In this document: in pieces, positions 51,582 through 60,736 of the stretch
How positions within the stretch are numbered: position 1 is the first letter of the stretch
Layout of the letters: every line of letters begins with the position of its first letter
NCBI RefSeq assembly: GCF_024494645.1
Contig: NZ_JANHDJ010000002.1
Span: 496,001 to 560,000, forward strand
Reading direction: 5' to 3'
Source: Halohasta litorea
GTDB lineage: Archaea > Halobacteriota > Halobacteria > Halobacteriales > Haloferacaceae
DNA: 64,000 nucleotides
The notes under the pieces: model-generated
What the model saw: only the letters and a program-made list of their open reading frames with translations
The model's database searches: none
Told to the model about the DNA's origin: nothing
Made by a program: the position numbers and the translations under genes

Positions 51582-53303
51582 TCAGTCGGCCGCCGACCAC
51601 TGTTTGCTGATATCCCCGATCTCGAATCGCGCGCCCCCGCTGTCGCTGTCGGTCACAGCCATCGTCCAACCGTGGGCGTCGACGATCTGGTCGACGATCG
51701 CCAACCCGAGGCCCGTGCCGTCATCGTCGGTCGAGTAGCCGTCTTCGAGTACCCGATCGCGGTCGCTTTCGGGAATCCCAACGCCGTCGTCGGCGACGTA
51801 GATCGTCGCTTTCGTCGGCGTCTCCTCGCCGATCCCGACAGCGATCGTCAACGGGGCGGACTCATCAGCCTCGCCAGCATCGCCGTCGCCATCTGCCGTC
51901 CCATCGGTGCCGTGGTCGATCGCGTTCCGCATGAGGTTCTCGAACAGTCGCGTGAGTCGATCGGGGTCGGCGATGATCCGGGCGTCGCCGTCGATCGACA
52001 GCGCGGCCCCGTTTGTCTCGGTGTGGTCCCACGCCTCGCGGGCAATAGTCTCGACGGAGACGGGCTCGGGTTCGGTTACCTCCTGTCCTTCGCGTGCCAG
52101 TTCGAGCACGTCGTCGATGATCTCCTCCATGCGCTCGGTGGCCCGCTCGATATCGTCGAGGTGGTCGAGATCGCCCGTGATTCGGGTCTGTTCGATGTAG
52201 CCGTTGGCGACGTTGATCGGGCTCCGGAGGTCGTGGCTGACGAGGCTGGCGAACTCGTCGAGCTTCTCGATCTGGCCTTCGAGTTCCCGCTCGTAGCGCT
52301 TCTGCTCGGTGACGTCCTGGAGCAAGAACAGCCAGCCGACGTGGTGGTCCCGGCCATCGCGGATCGGCGTCGACTCGATGTGGTAGTAGACATCACCGAG
52401 TTCAACCGTCTGCTCGCTGGTGTCGACCGTTTCGGTGAGTTCCTCGTAGGCGACCTGCGACTCCGGTAGATCGAGGGCATCAGCCACGCTTGAGCCGATT
52501 ATCGACGGCTCGACGTTGATCATCTTCCGGCCCGCCGGATTGATGTCGATGATCCGGTCGTCGGTATCGACGACGACGATCCCGTCTCTGACAGTATCGA
52601 TCACCTTCTCGCGGGCGATCGGCGAGAGGTCGACGAAGCGGTACTTGATGATTGCGACGGCGAAGAAGGCACACATGAACACGAATCCCAGCGGCGTGGT
52701 GTCGAAGGCGACCAGTTCCGAGAGGAAGACGGCGTTCATCGGCAGCGGCGCGAAAACCCCGGCCGCCAGCAGGACGGCCTGCCCCCGGTAGAGCGCGCGG
52801 TTCGTCCTGACCAGCAGGTCGGCGACGAGCAGCGCGGTGATCAACACCAGTAGATAGGCGTACGTCGAGTGAATCCAGAAGGCCGGACCCCACTGCTGGT
52901 CGACGCCCAGCGGTGCGGCCGGATCGAGACTGACAAAAAAGAGGTCGCCGGGGTTGAGGAAGACGAACACCACGAGCAAGAGGGGATGGATCGCCAACAG
53001 TTTCAGCACGGTCGGCGTCACGTACCCCTCGCGGCCGGTGTATTCGAGTGCGAAGACGACCACCGCGGGGAGCCCGACGGCGACCCCGAGATACAGCACC
53101 CGAATTCCGGCGAGGGCGACTGCCTCCCAGGGGAGCGTCGTCAGGAACAGCCCGAACGACCAGACGGCCGCCGAAACCCCGGCGACGCTCAACGGACGGG
53201 CGGCGGTCGTCTCGCGGTGCCGCCAGAGGACCACGCCAGTTACGAGGGCGATCAGGGTGGCGACGATATAGATCCCGCCAACCGTGAAGTCGCTCACAAC
53301 CAT
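51582..53303 (-). CDS. Sensor histidine kinase with N-terminal seven-helix region and PAS domain
   Basis: The 573-residue protein has seven membrane helices (residues 5-225), a PAS domain (235-335, GIVVVDTDDRIIDINPAGRKM), HisKA with the phosphorylation site His357 (FASLVSHDLRSPINVANG), and an HATPase_c domain with NAIDHG, ADDGVGIPES and GTGLGLAIVDQIVDAHGW. It autophosphorylates and would relay a signal to an unlinked response regulator; none is encoded nearby. The helical part matches the haloarchaeal 7TM histidine-kinase N-terminal region. A TATA-like ttatatatt near 53333-53341 is on the promoter side. Confidence 0.9.
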   Translation of the reverse strand: MVVSDFTVGGIYIVATLIALVTGVVLWRHRETTAARPLSVAGVSAAVWSFGLFLTTLPWEAVALAGIRVLYLGVAVGLPAVVVFALEYTGREGYVTPTVLKLLAIHPLLLVVFVFLNPGDLFFVSLDPAAPLGVDQQWGPAFWIHSTYAYLLVLITALLVADLLVRTNRALYRGQAVLLAAGVFAPLPMNAVFLSELVAFDTTPLGFVFMCAFFAVAIIKYRFVDLSPIAREKVIDTVRDGIVVVDTDDRIIDINPAGRKMINVEPSIIGSSVADALDLPESQVAYEELTETVDTSEQTVELGDVYYHIESTPIRDGRDHHVGWLFLLQDVTEQKRYERELEGQIEKLDEFASLVSHDLRSPINVANGYIEQTRITGDLDHLDDIERATERMEEIIDDVLELAREGQEVTEPEPVSVETIAREAWDHTETNGAALSIDGDARIIADPDRLTRLFENLMRNAIDHGTDGTADGDGDAGEADESAPLTIAVGIGEETPTKATIYVADDGVGIPESDRDRVLEDGYSTDDDGTGLGLAIVDQIVDAHGWTMAVTDSDSGGARFEIGDISKQWSAAD

Positions 53304-53486
53304 TTTGACGTCTCGTCTTTCGTGGGTAGCTCGTTATATATTGCGCTACCTGACTGTTCGTTGTCGAATACTGTCGCGGTGAGCGAGACCACAGCATCGG
53401 GGGTAGCATACCCGCTGCCCGCCTTCGGTGGCCAGTAGTCCCACGGAACCGCACGCTTCAAACCGGTGGCCGACCCAAATCGGGCA

Positions 53487-54539
53487 ATGACCGAGGATCA
53501 CGAGTCAACAGACGAAGGCGACGAGGCCACCGGATACGAGGAGCCCGAACGTACCACCTTCGATCACGACCCGATCGGCCACAGCCACGTCTGGGGCGGA
53601 ATGAGCGTCGGCGACCTGGCCGACCAGTACGGCCACGCCGGAATCGGCGCGGCGGGCGTCCACGAGGCGGTCGACATCTACACCGAAATGCTGGCGGACG
53701 ACGACTGCACCGTCTTCATGTCGCTGGCGGGCGCGATGGTCCCCACTGGAATGCGGCAGATCGTCGCTGACCTGATCCGCGATGGCCACGTCGACGTGTT
53801 GGTCACCACCGGCGCAAACCTCACCCACGACTCCATCGAGGCCATCGGCGGTAAGCATCACCACGGCGACCACGAGCATCCCGACCTCGACGAGCGGGAG
53901 TTCGACGAGCAACTGCGCGACGAGCAGGTCGACCGTATTTATAACGTCTACCTTCCCCAGGAGTACTTTTCGCTCCTGGAGTCCCACCTCCGCGACAACG
54001 TCTTTCCGCCGCTCGCGGACAAGGACTCCGTCGGCATCGCCGAACTCTGCAAGCAACTCGGGAAGGCGAACGCCGAGCGCAACGAACAAGAGGATATCGA
54101 AGAGGACGCCGGGATCGCGGCGGCGGCCTACGAAAACGACGTGCCGATCTACTGTCCGGCGGTCCAGGACTCGGTCTTCGGCCTGCAGGCCTGGATGTAC
54201 TCCCAGATTTCGGATCTCACCCTCGACGCGCTGGCGGATATGACCCCCCTCACGGATTTGGCCTACGACGCCGACACCGCGGGCTGTCTGCTGGTCGGCG
54301 GCGGCGTGCCGAAGAACTTCACGCTCCAGACGATGCTCGTGACGCCCGGCGCGTACGATTACGGCGTCCAGATCACGATGGATTCGTCGTCGACGGGCGG
54401 GCTCTCCGGGGCGACCCTCGACGAGGCGCGCTCCTGGGGGAAAATGACGAAAGAGGCGCGCAACGTGACGGTGCTTGGGGATGCGACCGTACATCTCCCG
54501 CTGATCGTGGCCGCGGCACGTGAGCGACTAGAAGCCTAA
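53487..54539 (+). CDS. dys: Deoxyhypusine synthase
   Basis: The ATG at 53487 (MTEDHESTDEGDEATGYEE) is chosen over a GTG at 53466. The 350-residue enzyme has GGMSVGDLADQYGHAGIGAAGVHEAV near 40, MSLAGAMVPTGMRQIVADLI near 84, TTGANLTHDSIEAIGGKHHHG near 110, NDVPIYCPAVQDSVFGLQAW near 219 and LVGGGVPKNFTLQ near 273, which contains the conserved lysine that forms the enzyme-imine intermediate. It transfers the aminobutyl group of spermidine, or agmatine-derived groups in haloarchaea, to a lysine of aIF5A, using NAD. It is an essential translation-modification enzyme. Confidence 0.93.
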   Translation: MTEDHESTDEGDEATGYEEPERTTFDHDPIGHSHVWGGMSVGDLADQYGHAGIGAAGVHEAVDIYTEMLADDDCTVFMSLAGAMVPTGMRQIVADLIRDGHVDVLVTTGANLTHDSIEAIGGKHHHGDHEHPDLDEREFDEQLRDEQVDRIYNVYLPQEYFSLLESHLRDNVFPPLADKDSVGIAELCKQLGKANAERNEQEDIEEDAGIAAAAYENDVPIYCPAVQDSVFGLQAWMYSQISDLTLDALADMTPLTDLAYDADTAGCLLVGGGVPKNFTLQTMLVTPGAYDYGVQITMDSSSTGGLSGATLDEARSWGKMTKEARNVTVLGDATVHLPLIVAAARERLEA

Positions 54540-54568
54540 CGACTGGGATGCCGTTACGGCACTGACGG

Positions 54569-55210
54569 CTACTCCAATGATATCGAGAACCCCCACGCTG
54601 CGGACGATTCTGCCTCGGCATCGTCTCCGACGATCCCGATCGTCGACTCGAAGCGATACTCTCCCACAGGCAAACAGCCATCAGCGTCGGGTGTGGCATA
54701 CAGATCGACGAGCCGACTGCTCGACTCACCGGCGTCGATCTCGAACGTCCGGTACTCCTCGGTAATGGCGATTCCCTCGGTCAGCCGCCAGCAGTCGGCC
54801 TCGGCCGGATACTCGCTGTCGCTGTCACCCGGGAGGAGTGTGAGTACCCCGGAGTCGTCGGCGACGTACTCGAAGTGGACCGCCCGGCCCTCGCCGACGC
54901 TCACCGGTTCGTCGCCCGTGTTGGTGAGCGTCGTCCGGAGCCGCGGCGGGTGATCTTCGGTGGCGGTATCGCGGACGAGTTCGACCGTCGGCTCGACAGG
55001 GAGGTCCGGAGCCTCGTCAGTCGAGGCGATGGTGACTCCAGGACCGCCGGTCCCTTCGGGGCGCGTTTCGCCGGAGCCGTTCGTCTCAGGCGGCGTTTCG
55101 TTCGGGCTGTCGTCGGGTCCGCTGCCGCCGGTACAGCCAGCGAGCCCAGCGATAAGGACGGAGCCGCCCCCACCGAAAAACCGAAGATACCGTCGACGTG
55201 TGTGATGCAT
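54569..55210 (-). CDS. Tat-exported lipoprotein, unknown function
   Basis: The 213-residue protein starts MHHTRRRYLRFFGGGGSVLIAGLAGC: a twin-arginine-like signal with a lipobox. A low-complexity linker of Ser, Pro, Glu and Gly (residues 27-65) follows, then a beta-sandwich-like domain (VEPTVELVRDTATEDHPPRLRTTLTNTGDEPVSVGEG to YRFESTIGIVGDD) with paired Cys near 140 and 180. It is typical of haloarchaeal surface lipoproteins. No function is assigned. Confidence 0.7.
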   Translation of the reverse strand: MHHTRRRYLRFFGGGGSVLIAGLAGCTGGSGPDDSPNETPPETNGSGETRPEGTGGPGVTIASTDEAPDLPVEPTVELVRDTATEDHPPRLRTTLTNTGDEPVSVGEGRAVHFEYVADDSGVLTLLPGDSDSEYPAEADCWRLTEGIAITEEYRTFEIDAGESSSRLVDLYATPDADGCLPVGEYRFESTIGIVGDDAEAESSAAWGFSISLE

Positions 55211-55398
55211 ACGCCCATCATAGCGATCCGAACTATGTAATCCTACCTGCGGTTGAGCGGGTACGGCACGGTTCGATCATGCGACCTGCACTGTCGTCGA
55301 GTCAGTCGTGGGAACGCCGTTGGGAGCTGCTGTCGAACCCGAGCGGTAGTCACGTCGACGGACAAAGCCATCAAGTACGGCGGGCGTGATTGTCACGT

Positions 55399-55851
55399 AT
55401 GCTTGAACCCGGTGACCCAGCACCCGAGATTACTGCAGCCAACCAGTACGGCGAGGATATCACACCGACATTCGACGAGCCAACAGTCGTCTACTTCTAT
55501 CCGAAGGATTTCACCGGCGGCTGTACCATCGAAGCCAACGACTTCCAGGACCTCCTCCCTCAATATCGGGAAGCGGGGATCGCGGTGTACGGCGTCTCGA
55601 TGGACGACGTCGACAGCCACGCCGAGTTCGCCGACGAGGAGGGGATTCTGTTCGATCTGCTTGCAGATCCCGACGGTGCTGTCGCCGAGGCCTTCGGTCT
55701 CGACACCACAGAGGGCACCACCGACCGCCGAACGTTCGTCCTCGCCGACGGAGCGGTGTTCGCGACCTACGACCCCGAACTCGCCGACCCGGCCGGTCAT
55801 GCCCGTGAGGTGCTGAACGATACGCGAAACGAGTTCATTACTGGCGGCTAG
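55399..55851 (+). CDS. Bcp/AhpC-TSA peroxiredoxin
   Basis: The ATG at 55399 (MLEPGDPAPEITAANQYGEDI) is chosen over a TTG at 55390. The 150-residue thioredoxin-fold protein carries the peroxidatic Cys in VVYFYPKDFTGGCTIEANDF. The second Cys five residues later, present in the GCTxEAC form of E. coli Bcp, is Asn here, so it should be a 1-Cys enzyme or resolve through a partner thiol. It would reduce hydrogen peroxide and organic hydroperoxides. The rest of the fold is complete (GVSMDDVDSHAEFADEEG and RTFVLADGAVFATY). Confidence 0.9.
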   Translation: MLEPGDPAPEITAANQYGEDITPTFDEPTVVYFYPKDFTGGCTIEANDFQDLLPQYREAGIAVYGVSMDDVDSHAEFADEEGILFDLLADPDGAVAEAFGLDTTEGTTDRRTFVLADGAVFATYDPELADPAGHAREVLNDTRNEFITGG

Positions 55852-55885
55852 CTCGTGGCTTTGTAGCCCGCTGTCTCGCGAACGA

Positions 55886-57235
55886 TCACTCTTCGAGATC
55901 CGCCTCGGTTCCGGCCGGATGGTCGCTGTCGGCCCGTCGGCGCACATCCACCCGATAATGCTGCAGAATATCCCGCCCGAGCAGCAGCGGATAGTCCATA
56001 TGCCCGCGGTCCTCGACGCTCGCGGTGACGGTGTGTTGGTTGCCGCCGATCCCGATCACGAGGTCGACCACGGGCCGCGCTTTGCCAGTTTTACTACTTC
56101 CAGAGCGCACCCGCGTCATGCTTTTAATCGGTCCGGCCCCGATCTCGGCGGCGAGACTGGTGTCGATACTGCTGCGGGTCGCGCCCGTATCAGACTTGGC
56201 GAGGGTCTGCCGGGAACCGCTGGTGCCGATGACGACAACGTCCTCGATGTAGCCGATCATCGGGATCTCCTCGCTCGTCGGCGGCTCGGGCCGGGGCATC
56301 GACGACGGCATCGAGTCGTCGAGCGTGTTCGACAGCCCCTCGACGCGCTCGGGGTCGACCTCGCCGCCAGCGCGCTCGATGGCCAGCTGGGCGATGTAGG
56401 GCGCGGGACTCGTCTCGGTCGCCTCGTAGAGCCCTTTAAATCCGGCCGTGGGGTTGACCTCCAGGACGAACCAACCGTCGTGGCCCTCGACGAGGTCGAC
56501 GCCCGCGTAGTCGAGACCCAACACGTCTGCCGCATAGAGCGCGGTTTCGGCGGCCTCCTCGGGGAGGTCATTGCTGGCGTCCTGCACGGAGCCGCCGAGG
56601 GCGACGTTCGTTCGCCAATCCCCTTCGGGGGCGTAGCGGTACATCGCGCCGATGATCTCGTCGCCGACCGTGTAGATCCGGAGATCCCGGTGGGCCTCGT
56701 CGTCGCGGTCGATCATCTCCTGGAGGAACGCCTGCCGGTTGCCGACTTTCGGGTTGACCGGCTCGGTGAGATCGACCTTCCAGGTGCCGCCACCGTGGGT
56801 GCCGATGGCAGTTTTATAAACGCCGACGTCGCCGAACCGCTCCCGTCCCTCGTTGAGCCGGTCGTTCGACAGCGCGAGCAGGGCGTCAGGCACTCGAATG
56901 TTCCAGTCGGCCAGCGTCGCGCCGGTGGCGAACTTGTGGATCGCCCCCAGCACGGCGTCGGGCGTGTTGAGCATCGGGCGAATCCGCTCGAAGGTCGTTG
57001 CGAGTCCGAGCCCCTCGGCTGGTTCTTCGGTGTTCGACAGCAGCAGCCGGTTGGCGATGATGTCCACATCAGGTTCGAGGGTGACCTCGCTGTTTTCGAT
57101 GCTGATGGCGGTGTTTTCCCGGCGGAGCCACACCGGCTCGTGGCCCAGGTCTTCGACCGCGTTGAGGATCGCCTTTGTCTCTTTGCTGGTGTGGAGTGAC
57201 AGAACCCCGACTCGAACGGGCGCGTCGTCAGTCAT
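55886..57235 (-). CDS. RimK-like ATP-grasp ligase fused to an aspartyl/zinc-protease-like domain
   Basis: The ATG at 57235 (MTDDAPVRVGVLSLHTSKETKA) is chosen over 57262. Residues 1-285 form a RimK/LysX-type ATP-grasp ligase (GVYKTAIGTHGGGTWKVDL, LDYAGVDLVEGHDGWFVLEVNPTAGFKGLYEATE). Residues 315-440 form a retropepsin-like domain (VVIGTSGSRQTLAKSDTGATRSSI, with the DTGA motif, to MDYPLLLGRDIL), the family called ATP-dependent zinc protease or RimB. RimK-type ligases add amino acids to carboxyl groups. The partner AstE/AspA-type hydrolase is 1.4 kb away. The target molecule is unknown. Confidence 0.85.
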   Translation of the reverse strand: MTDDAPVRVGVLSLHTSKETKAILNAVEDLGHEPVWLRRENTAISIENSEVTLEPDVDIIANRLLLSNTEEPAEGLGLATTFERIRPMLNTPDAVLGAIHKFATGATLADWNIRVPDALLALSNDRLNEGRERFGDVGVYKTAIGTHGGGTWKVDLTEPVNPKVGNRQAFLQEMIDRDDEAHRDLRIYTVGDEIIGAMYRYAPEGDWRTNVALGGSVQDASNDLPEEAAETALYAADVLGLDYAGVDLVEGHDGWFVLEVNPTAGFKGLYEATETSPAPYIAQLAIERAGGEVDPERVEGLSNTLDDSMPSSMPRPEPPTSEEIPMIGYIEDVVVIGTSGSRQTLAKSDTGATRSSIDTSLAAEIGAGPIKSMTRVRSGSSKTGKARPVVDLVIGIGGNQHTVTASVEDRGHMDYPLLLGRDILQHYRVDVRRRADSDHPAGTEADLEE

Positions 57236-57381
57236 ACGGATACTTACCAGAGACATACGCAAAGAAACATCGGTACGACAACGGGGTAGACGGACGGTAT
57301 CACTGATCTATCCTCTCGCAGGACTCTCCGCGGGCCGTGACTGCCAACAAGTAATTGTATCAGTCAATGTATGATGCTCAC

Positions 57382-57999
57382 ATGGCACAGACAGTCTGGG
57401 TTGTGCGGCACGGACAGCGGCAGGATACGGTCGACCCCGACTGGGAGCTGACTGCCGACCGGGTTCACGATCCAGGACTCACCGAACTCGGCCGGTGGCA
57501 GGCCTGGCGCGTCGGCCGCTTCTTCGCCGATCAGGGAGTCGACTTCGAGGCGATCTACTGCTCGCCGTTCCTGCGGGCGGTCCAGACGACAGCCGAAATC
57601 TACGGGGTGCTCGGTCGGGAAGCGTGGCTTGAACCCGGGCTCGGCGAGCACCGCAACGCCGAGTGGTTCGACAGCGAGCCCGAGACGCTGTCGACCGAGA
57701 CGCTGGTCGACTACTTCGACCCCATTCGACCGGATCACGCGCCCTTCGTCGAACCGGGATTTCCCGAGGACCACCACGAGGCCGAACGGCGGGCGGGCGA
57801 GGCCGCCCGGCGGATCGCCGCGGCTCACGATGGGCGGGTCCTCATGGTCGGCCACGGGCTCACGATCGGCGGCGTGACTCGTGTGCTAGTCGGGTCGACC
57901 GAGGGTGTCGACGCGCCGCTGTGTGGGCTGACGCGGATCGAGCAGCACGGTAGTGAGTGGCAGTTGGACTTCTCGGGGAAGATCGACCATCTCGAATAG
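57382..57999 (+). CDS. Histidine phosphatase superfamily protein
   Basis: The ATG at 57382 (MAQTVWVVRHGQRQDTVDPDWEL) is chosen over 57355. The 205-residue protein has the RHG catalytic signature (residues 9-11, phosphohistidine), FEAIYCSPFLRAVQTTAEIYG near 56, and a second His in LMVGHGLTIGGVTRVL near 155. The fold is that of phosphoglycerate mutase-like phosphatases. The substrate is not assigned. It is placed between the RimK-protease fusion and the AstE/AspA-type gene but has no obvious link to either. Confidence 0.88.
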   Translation: MAQTVWVVRHGQRQDTVDPDWELTADRVHDPGLTELGRWQAWRVGRFFADQGVDFEAIYCSPFLRAVQTTAEIYGVLGREAWLEPGLGEHRNAEWFDSEPETLSTETLVDYFDPIRPDHAPFVEPGFPEDHHEAERRAGEAARRIAAAHDGRVLMVGHGLTIGGVTRVLVGSTEGVDAPLCGLTRIEQHGSEWQLDFSGKIDHLE

Positions 58000-58074
58000 G
58001 TGACGGCACCATCATCGGCACCACCCGATTCGAGCGTAAGAAACTGTTATTTGATTGTGGCATCTGGTTGCGAT

Positions 58075-58506
58075 ATGGGTCTCCGGACCAGACTGACGAC
58101 GTACGTCCCGGACCGCCCGCCGACGTGGTTGGAGGTCGGGCTTGCGGTGTTGATTCTCGTTGTGTATGGCTTGTCGCTCACTACTCGGTCGCTGTGGATT
58201 CCCGCAGTCGTCGCCGGGTTCGTCCTGTTCGCACTCGGTCTCGGGCCGGTATCGAACTCGGCTGTCGGCCGCCGGTTTGGCAACTGGTTCCGGGGAATCG
58301 GCTACAGCGGTCGGGGGACACTTATCGTTCTCTTTGCTGTTGGGGTCGCAGTTGGCTCACAGTCTCCGCTGTTTCCGACACTGTTGCTTGCCGACATCGC
58401 ATACGGCGGCCTCGGTGCCTGTGTGCTGTTTACCGCACTTCATCTAGCCGTGGCCCGTGACGTGTCGGGCTGGTCGACCCCTCGATCGGACGCCGATAAA
58501 CCGTAG
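58075..58506 (+). CDS. Small polytopic membrane protein, 143 aa, unknown function
   Basis: The ATG at 58075 (MGLRTRLTTYVPDRPPTWLEVGLAVLILVVYGLSL) is chosen over a GTG at 58000 that lacks domain features. The protein has four hydrophobic segments (about 20-36, 42-60, 85-100 and 108-128) and a polar middle loop (NSAVGRRFGNWFRGIGYSGRG). Nothing more can be said. It is unrelated in sequence to its neighbours. Confidence 0.65.
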   Translation: MGLRTRLTTYVPDRPPTWLEVGLAVLILVVYGLSLTTRSLWIPAVVAGFVLFALGLGPVSNSAVGRRFGNWFRGIGYSGRGTLIVLFAVGVAVGSQSPLFPTLLLADIAYGGLGACVLFTALHLAVARDVSGWSTPRSDADKP

Positions 58507-58672
58507 GTGGCGACTCCATCTCACTGTTTATAAATAATATCCAGGACGGCCGCGTGGGTCCTGGAGGCCCATACAGTAGTTCGGTACAAAGTCGACGCAT
58601 CCCGGCCCGAGAGCGGCCACTGCGAGACCGACCGCGCGTGGATTTATATATAACCCCTCTAACCAGACAGCC

Positions 58673-59698
58673 ATGAGCAACGACGGGGCCTTCACCTACA
58701 ACGGGGGGAAGGTCGACCCTGGCGAAACCCAAAACGTTCGCTACGGGATCAGCGAGACCTATCTCGGCGATCCGATCCGGATTCCGGTCACGATCATCAA
58801 CGGCAGCGAGCCCGGCCCCACGGCCTTCCTCTCGGCGGCGGCCCACGGCGACGAACTCAACGGGATCGAAGTGGTCCGGGAGGTCGCCCACGACTGGGAC
58901 CTCTCGGAGCTGGCGGGCACGCTGGTCTGTATGCCGGTGCTCAACGTCCCCGGCTTTCTCGCCCAGCAGCGCTACCTCCCGATCTACGATCGGGACCTCA
59001 ACCGCTCGTTTCCGGGGCGACAGGGCTCGACGAGCGCCAAACGGATGGCCCACCAGATATACACCAACTTCATCGAACCCTGTGATTTCGGTATCGATCT
59101 CCACACGTCCACGCGCGGGCGAACCAATATGCTCCACGTCCGGGCGGATATGACCGACCCCGATGTCCACCGCCTCGCACTCGCGTTCGGCACCAACGTC
59201 GTCATCGACAGCGACGGCTCAGATGGGACGCTCCGCGGGGAGGCCAGCCGCGACGGGATTCCGACGATCACCATCGAGATGGGCGAGGCCCACCGCTTCC
59301 AGCGCACGCTGATCGACGAGGCGCTGGCGGGCGTCGAGAGCGTCTTCGCCGAGTACGAAATGCTCGATGAGGCGACCGTGCGGTGGCCCGGCTGGCGGAC
59401 CATTATCACCGGCGACCACGAGAAGACCTGGATTCGCGCCGACGTGGGCGGCATCGTCGACATGCACCACGACCGCGGGGCGTTAGTCCACGAGGGCGAC
59501 GTGATCTGTACGATCACCAACCCGTTCAAGGACGACAACATCGCGGTCACCGCCCCCTTTACCGGGCTGATGGTCGGTATCCTGGAGAACCCGGTCGTCT
59601 ATCCGGGCAATCCGCTGTGCCATCTGGTCGAGCTCGGCGGCCGGACACGGCGCGTCGTCGAACGCCAGCAGAGCCCACAGGCCGTCGACGCGACCTAA
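58673..59698 (+). CDS. AstE/AspA-family zinc metallohydrolase (succinylglutamate desuccinylase / aspartoacylase)
   Basis: The 341-residue protein has the metal-binding HGDE motif (AAAHGDELNGIEV, residues about 56-68), NRSFPGRQGS near 110 and DFGIDLHTSTRGRTNM near 138, with the Arg-rich substrate pocket. Its C-terminal part (about 245-320, IRADVGGIVDMHHDRGALVHEGDVICTITNPFKDDNI) adds a biotinyl-lipoyl-like barrel. Family members remove acyl groups from amino acids. In other genomes this family accompanies RimK-type ligase plus pepsin-like protease genes, as here, suggesting a shared amino acid modification pathway. Confidence 0.85.
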   Translation: MSNDGAFTYNGGKVDPGETQNVRYGISETYLGDPIRIPVTIINGSEPGPTAFLSAAAHGDELNGIEVVREVAHDWDLSELAGTLVCMPVLNVPGFLAQQRYLPIYDRDLNRSFPGRQGSTSAKRMAHQIYTNFIEPCDFGIDLHTSTRGRTNMLHVRADMTDPDVHRLALAFGTNVVIDSDGSDGTLRGEASRDGIPTITIEMGEAHRFQRTLIDEALAGVESVFAEYEMLDEATVRWPGWRTIITGDHEKTWIRADVGGIVDMHHDRGALVHEGDVICTITNPFKDDNIAVTAPFTGLMVGILENPVVYPGNPLCHLVELGGRTRRVVERQQSPQAVDAT

Positions 59699-59712
59699 TA
59701 ACCCACTGCGAC

Positions 59713-60540
59713 CTACCGAGTCGTTGTGGAGGCTTCTGCGGGAACCCACGCCGGTTTGCTCACGTTCGAGGCATCGGTTTCGGAGTCGTAGTCGATCCGG
59801 TAGCGTTGTGGCTGGTCGCCGAACAGCCGCGCGAGGCGGGTGTGGGCGTAGGTGTCGGCCGGTTGCGTGAGCCCCCAGGAAACGGTGGCCGACTGGACGG
59901 CCCCCGTCTCGCTGTCGACGCGTACCTGTCCCGACGCATCCGAGATCCGGTAGGCCGACTCCTCGTCGAACCAGCCGTTTTGTGGTTCGAATGTGGCTGT
60001 TTCGTCACCCTCTCCTGGACCATCGACCCGCTCGTAGGCGGGCAACTGGAGGCTGTTGACGAAGACTGAGGCCGACCCCGAGAGCTCGGCGGCGAAATCG
60101 ATGGAGTCGTTCGTCCGGACGACGAACACCGCCCCTCTGTCGGTCTCCGTCTCCCGAAGGAGTTCCCGGTCGGCGTCGGATTCGATCGCTGTTCGCCGCG
60201 AGTCGGCCCGCGATTCCGACCAGTCCGTGATTCGGGTATAAACCGTCGCGTTCGGTCCTGCCTGATACGTTTCCACAACCGAATCCGAGCCCCAGCGCAG
60301 ACGCATATACCGTGGTCCGTCGGCGGTCGCAGTCCCGTCGAGTGCGAGTGTCGTCTCGCCATCGACTGTGAGCCGCGTCTCGACACTGAACGCCTCACGG
60401 TCGCCCGGCGAGAACTGCTCGTCGGGCGGCAGCGAGGCGTGGGGCGTCGATGTCGAGAGCGGATAGACGACCGATGCCACGAGCCCGAAACAGACGACTG
60501 CGAGAATACCGATGATCAGACGGGCCGTTCGCCAGTTCAT
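59713..60540 (-). CDS. Exported protein with one membrane helix, unknown function
   Basis: The 275-residue protein has an N-terminal signal-anchor (MNWRTARLIIGILAVVCFGLVASVVYPL). A polar, beta-rich extracytoplasmic domain follows, with EAFSVETRLTVDGETTLALDGTATAD near residue 49 and YERVDGPGEGDETATFEPQNGWFDEESAYRISDASGQVRVDSETG near 174. It resembles haloarchaeal secreted lipoprotein-like proteins but lacks a lipobox. It lies convergent to the AstE/AspA-type gene (14 bp apart) and divergent from sdhC. Confidence 0.6.
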   Translation of the reverse strand: MNWRTARLIIGILAVVCFGLVASVVYPLSTSTPHASLPPDEQFSPGDREAFSVETRLTVDGETTLALDGTATADGPRYMRLRWGSDSVVETYQAGPNATVYTRITDWSESRADSRRTAIESDADRELLRETETDRGAVFVVRTNDSIDFAAELSGSASVFVNSLQLPAYERVDGPGEGDETATFEPQNGWFDEESAYRISDASGQVRVDSETGAVQSATVSWGLTQPADTYAHTRLARLFGDQPQRYRIDYDSETDASNVSKPAWVPAEASTTTR

Positions 60541-60736
60541 GTGTGGACTGATTTATAAGTGACCCACGACCAACATAACAGTATTGGTGATTCTAACAGG
60601 GGCTTGATCGGGTGGGTACGGTGTTCGCGGCTTGGGGCGTGGCCTCCGTTGCCCCGGATATATTCGATCACTGTCAGTCGACTGTCGGCGCGACGACGTA
60701 ACTTCTATACCACCCCGGTACGCATCCTCACACGAC

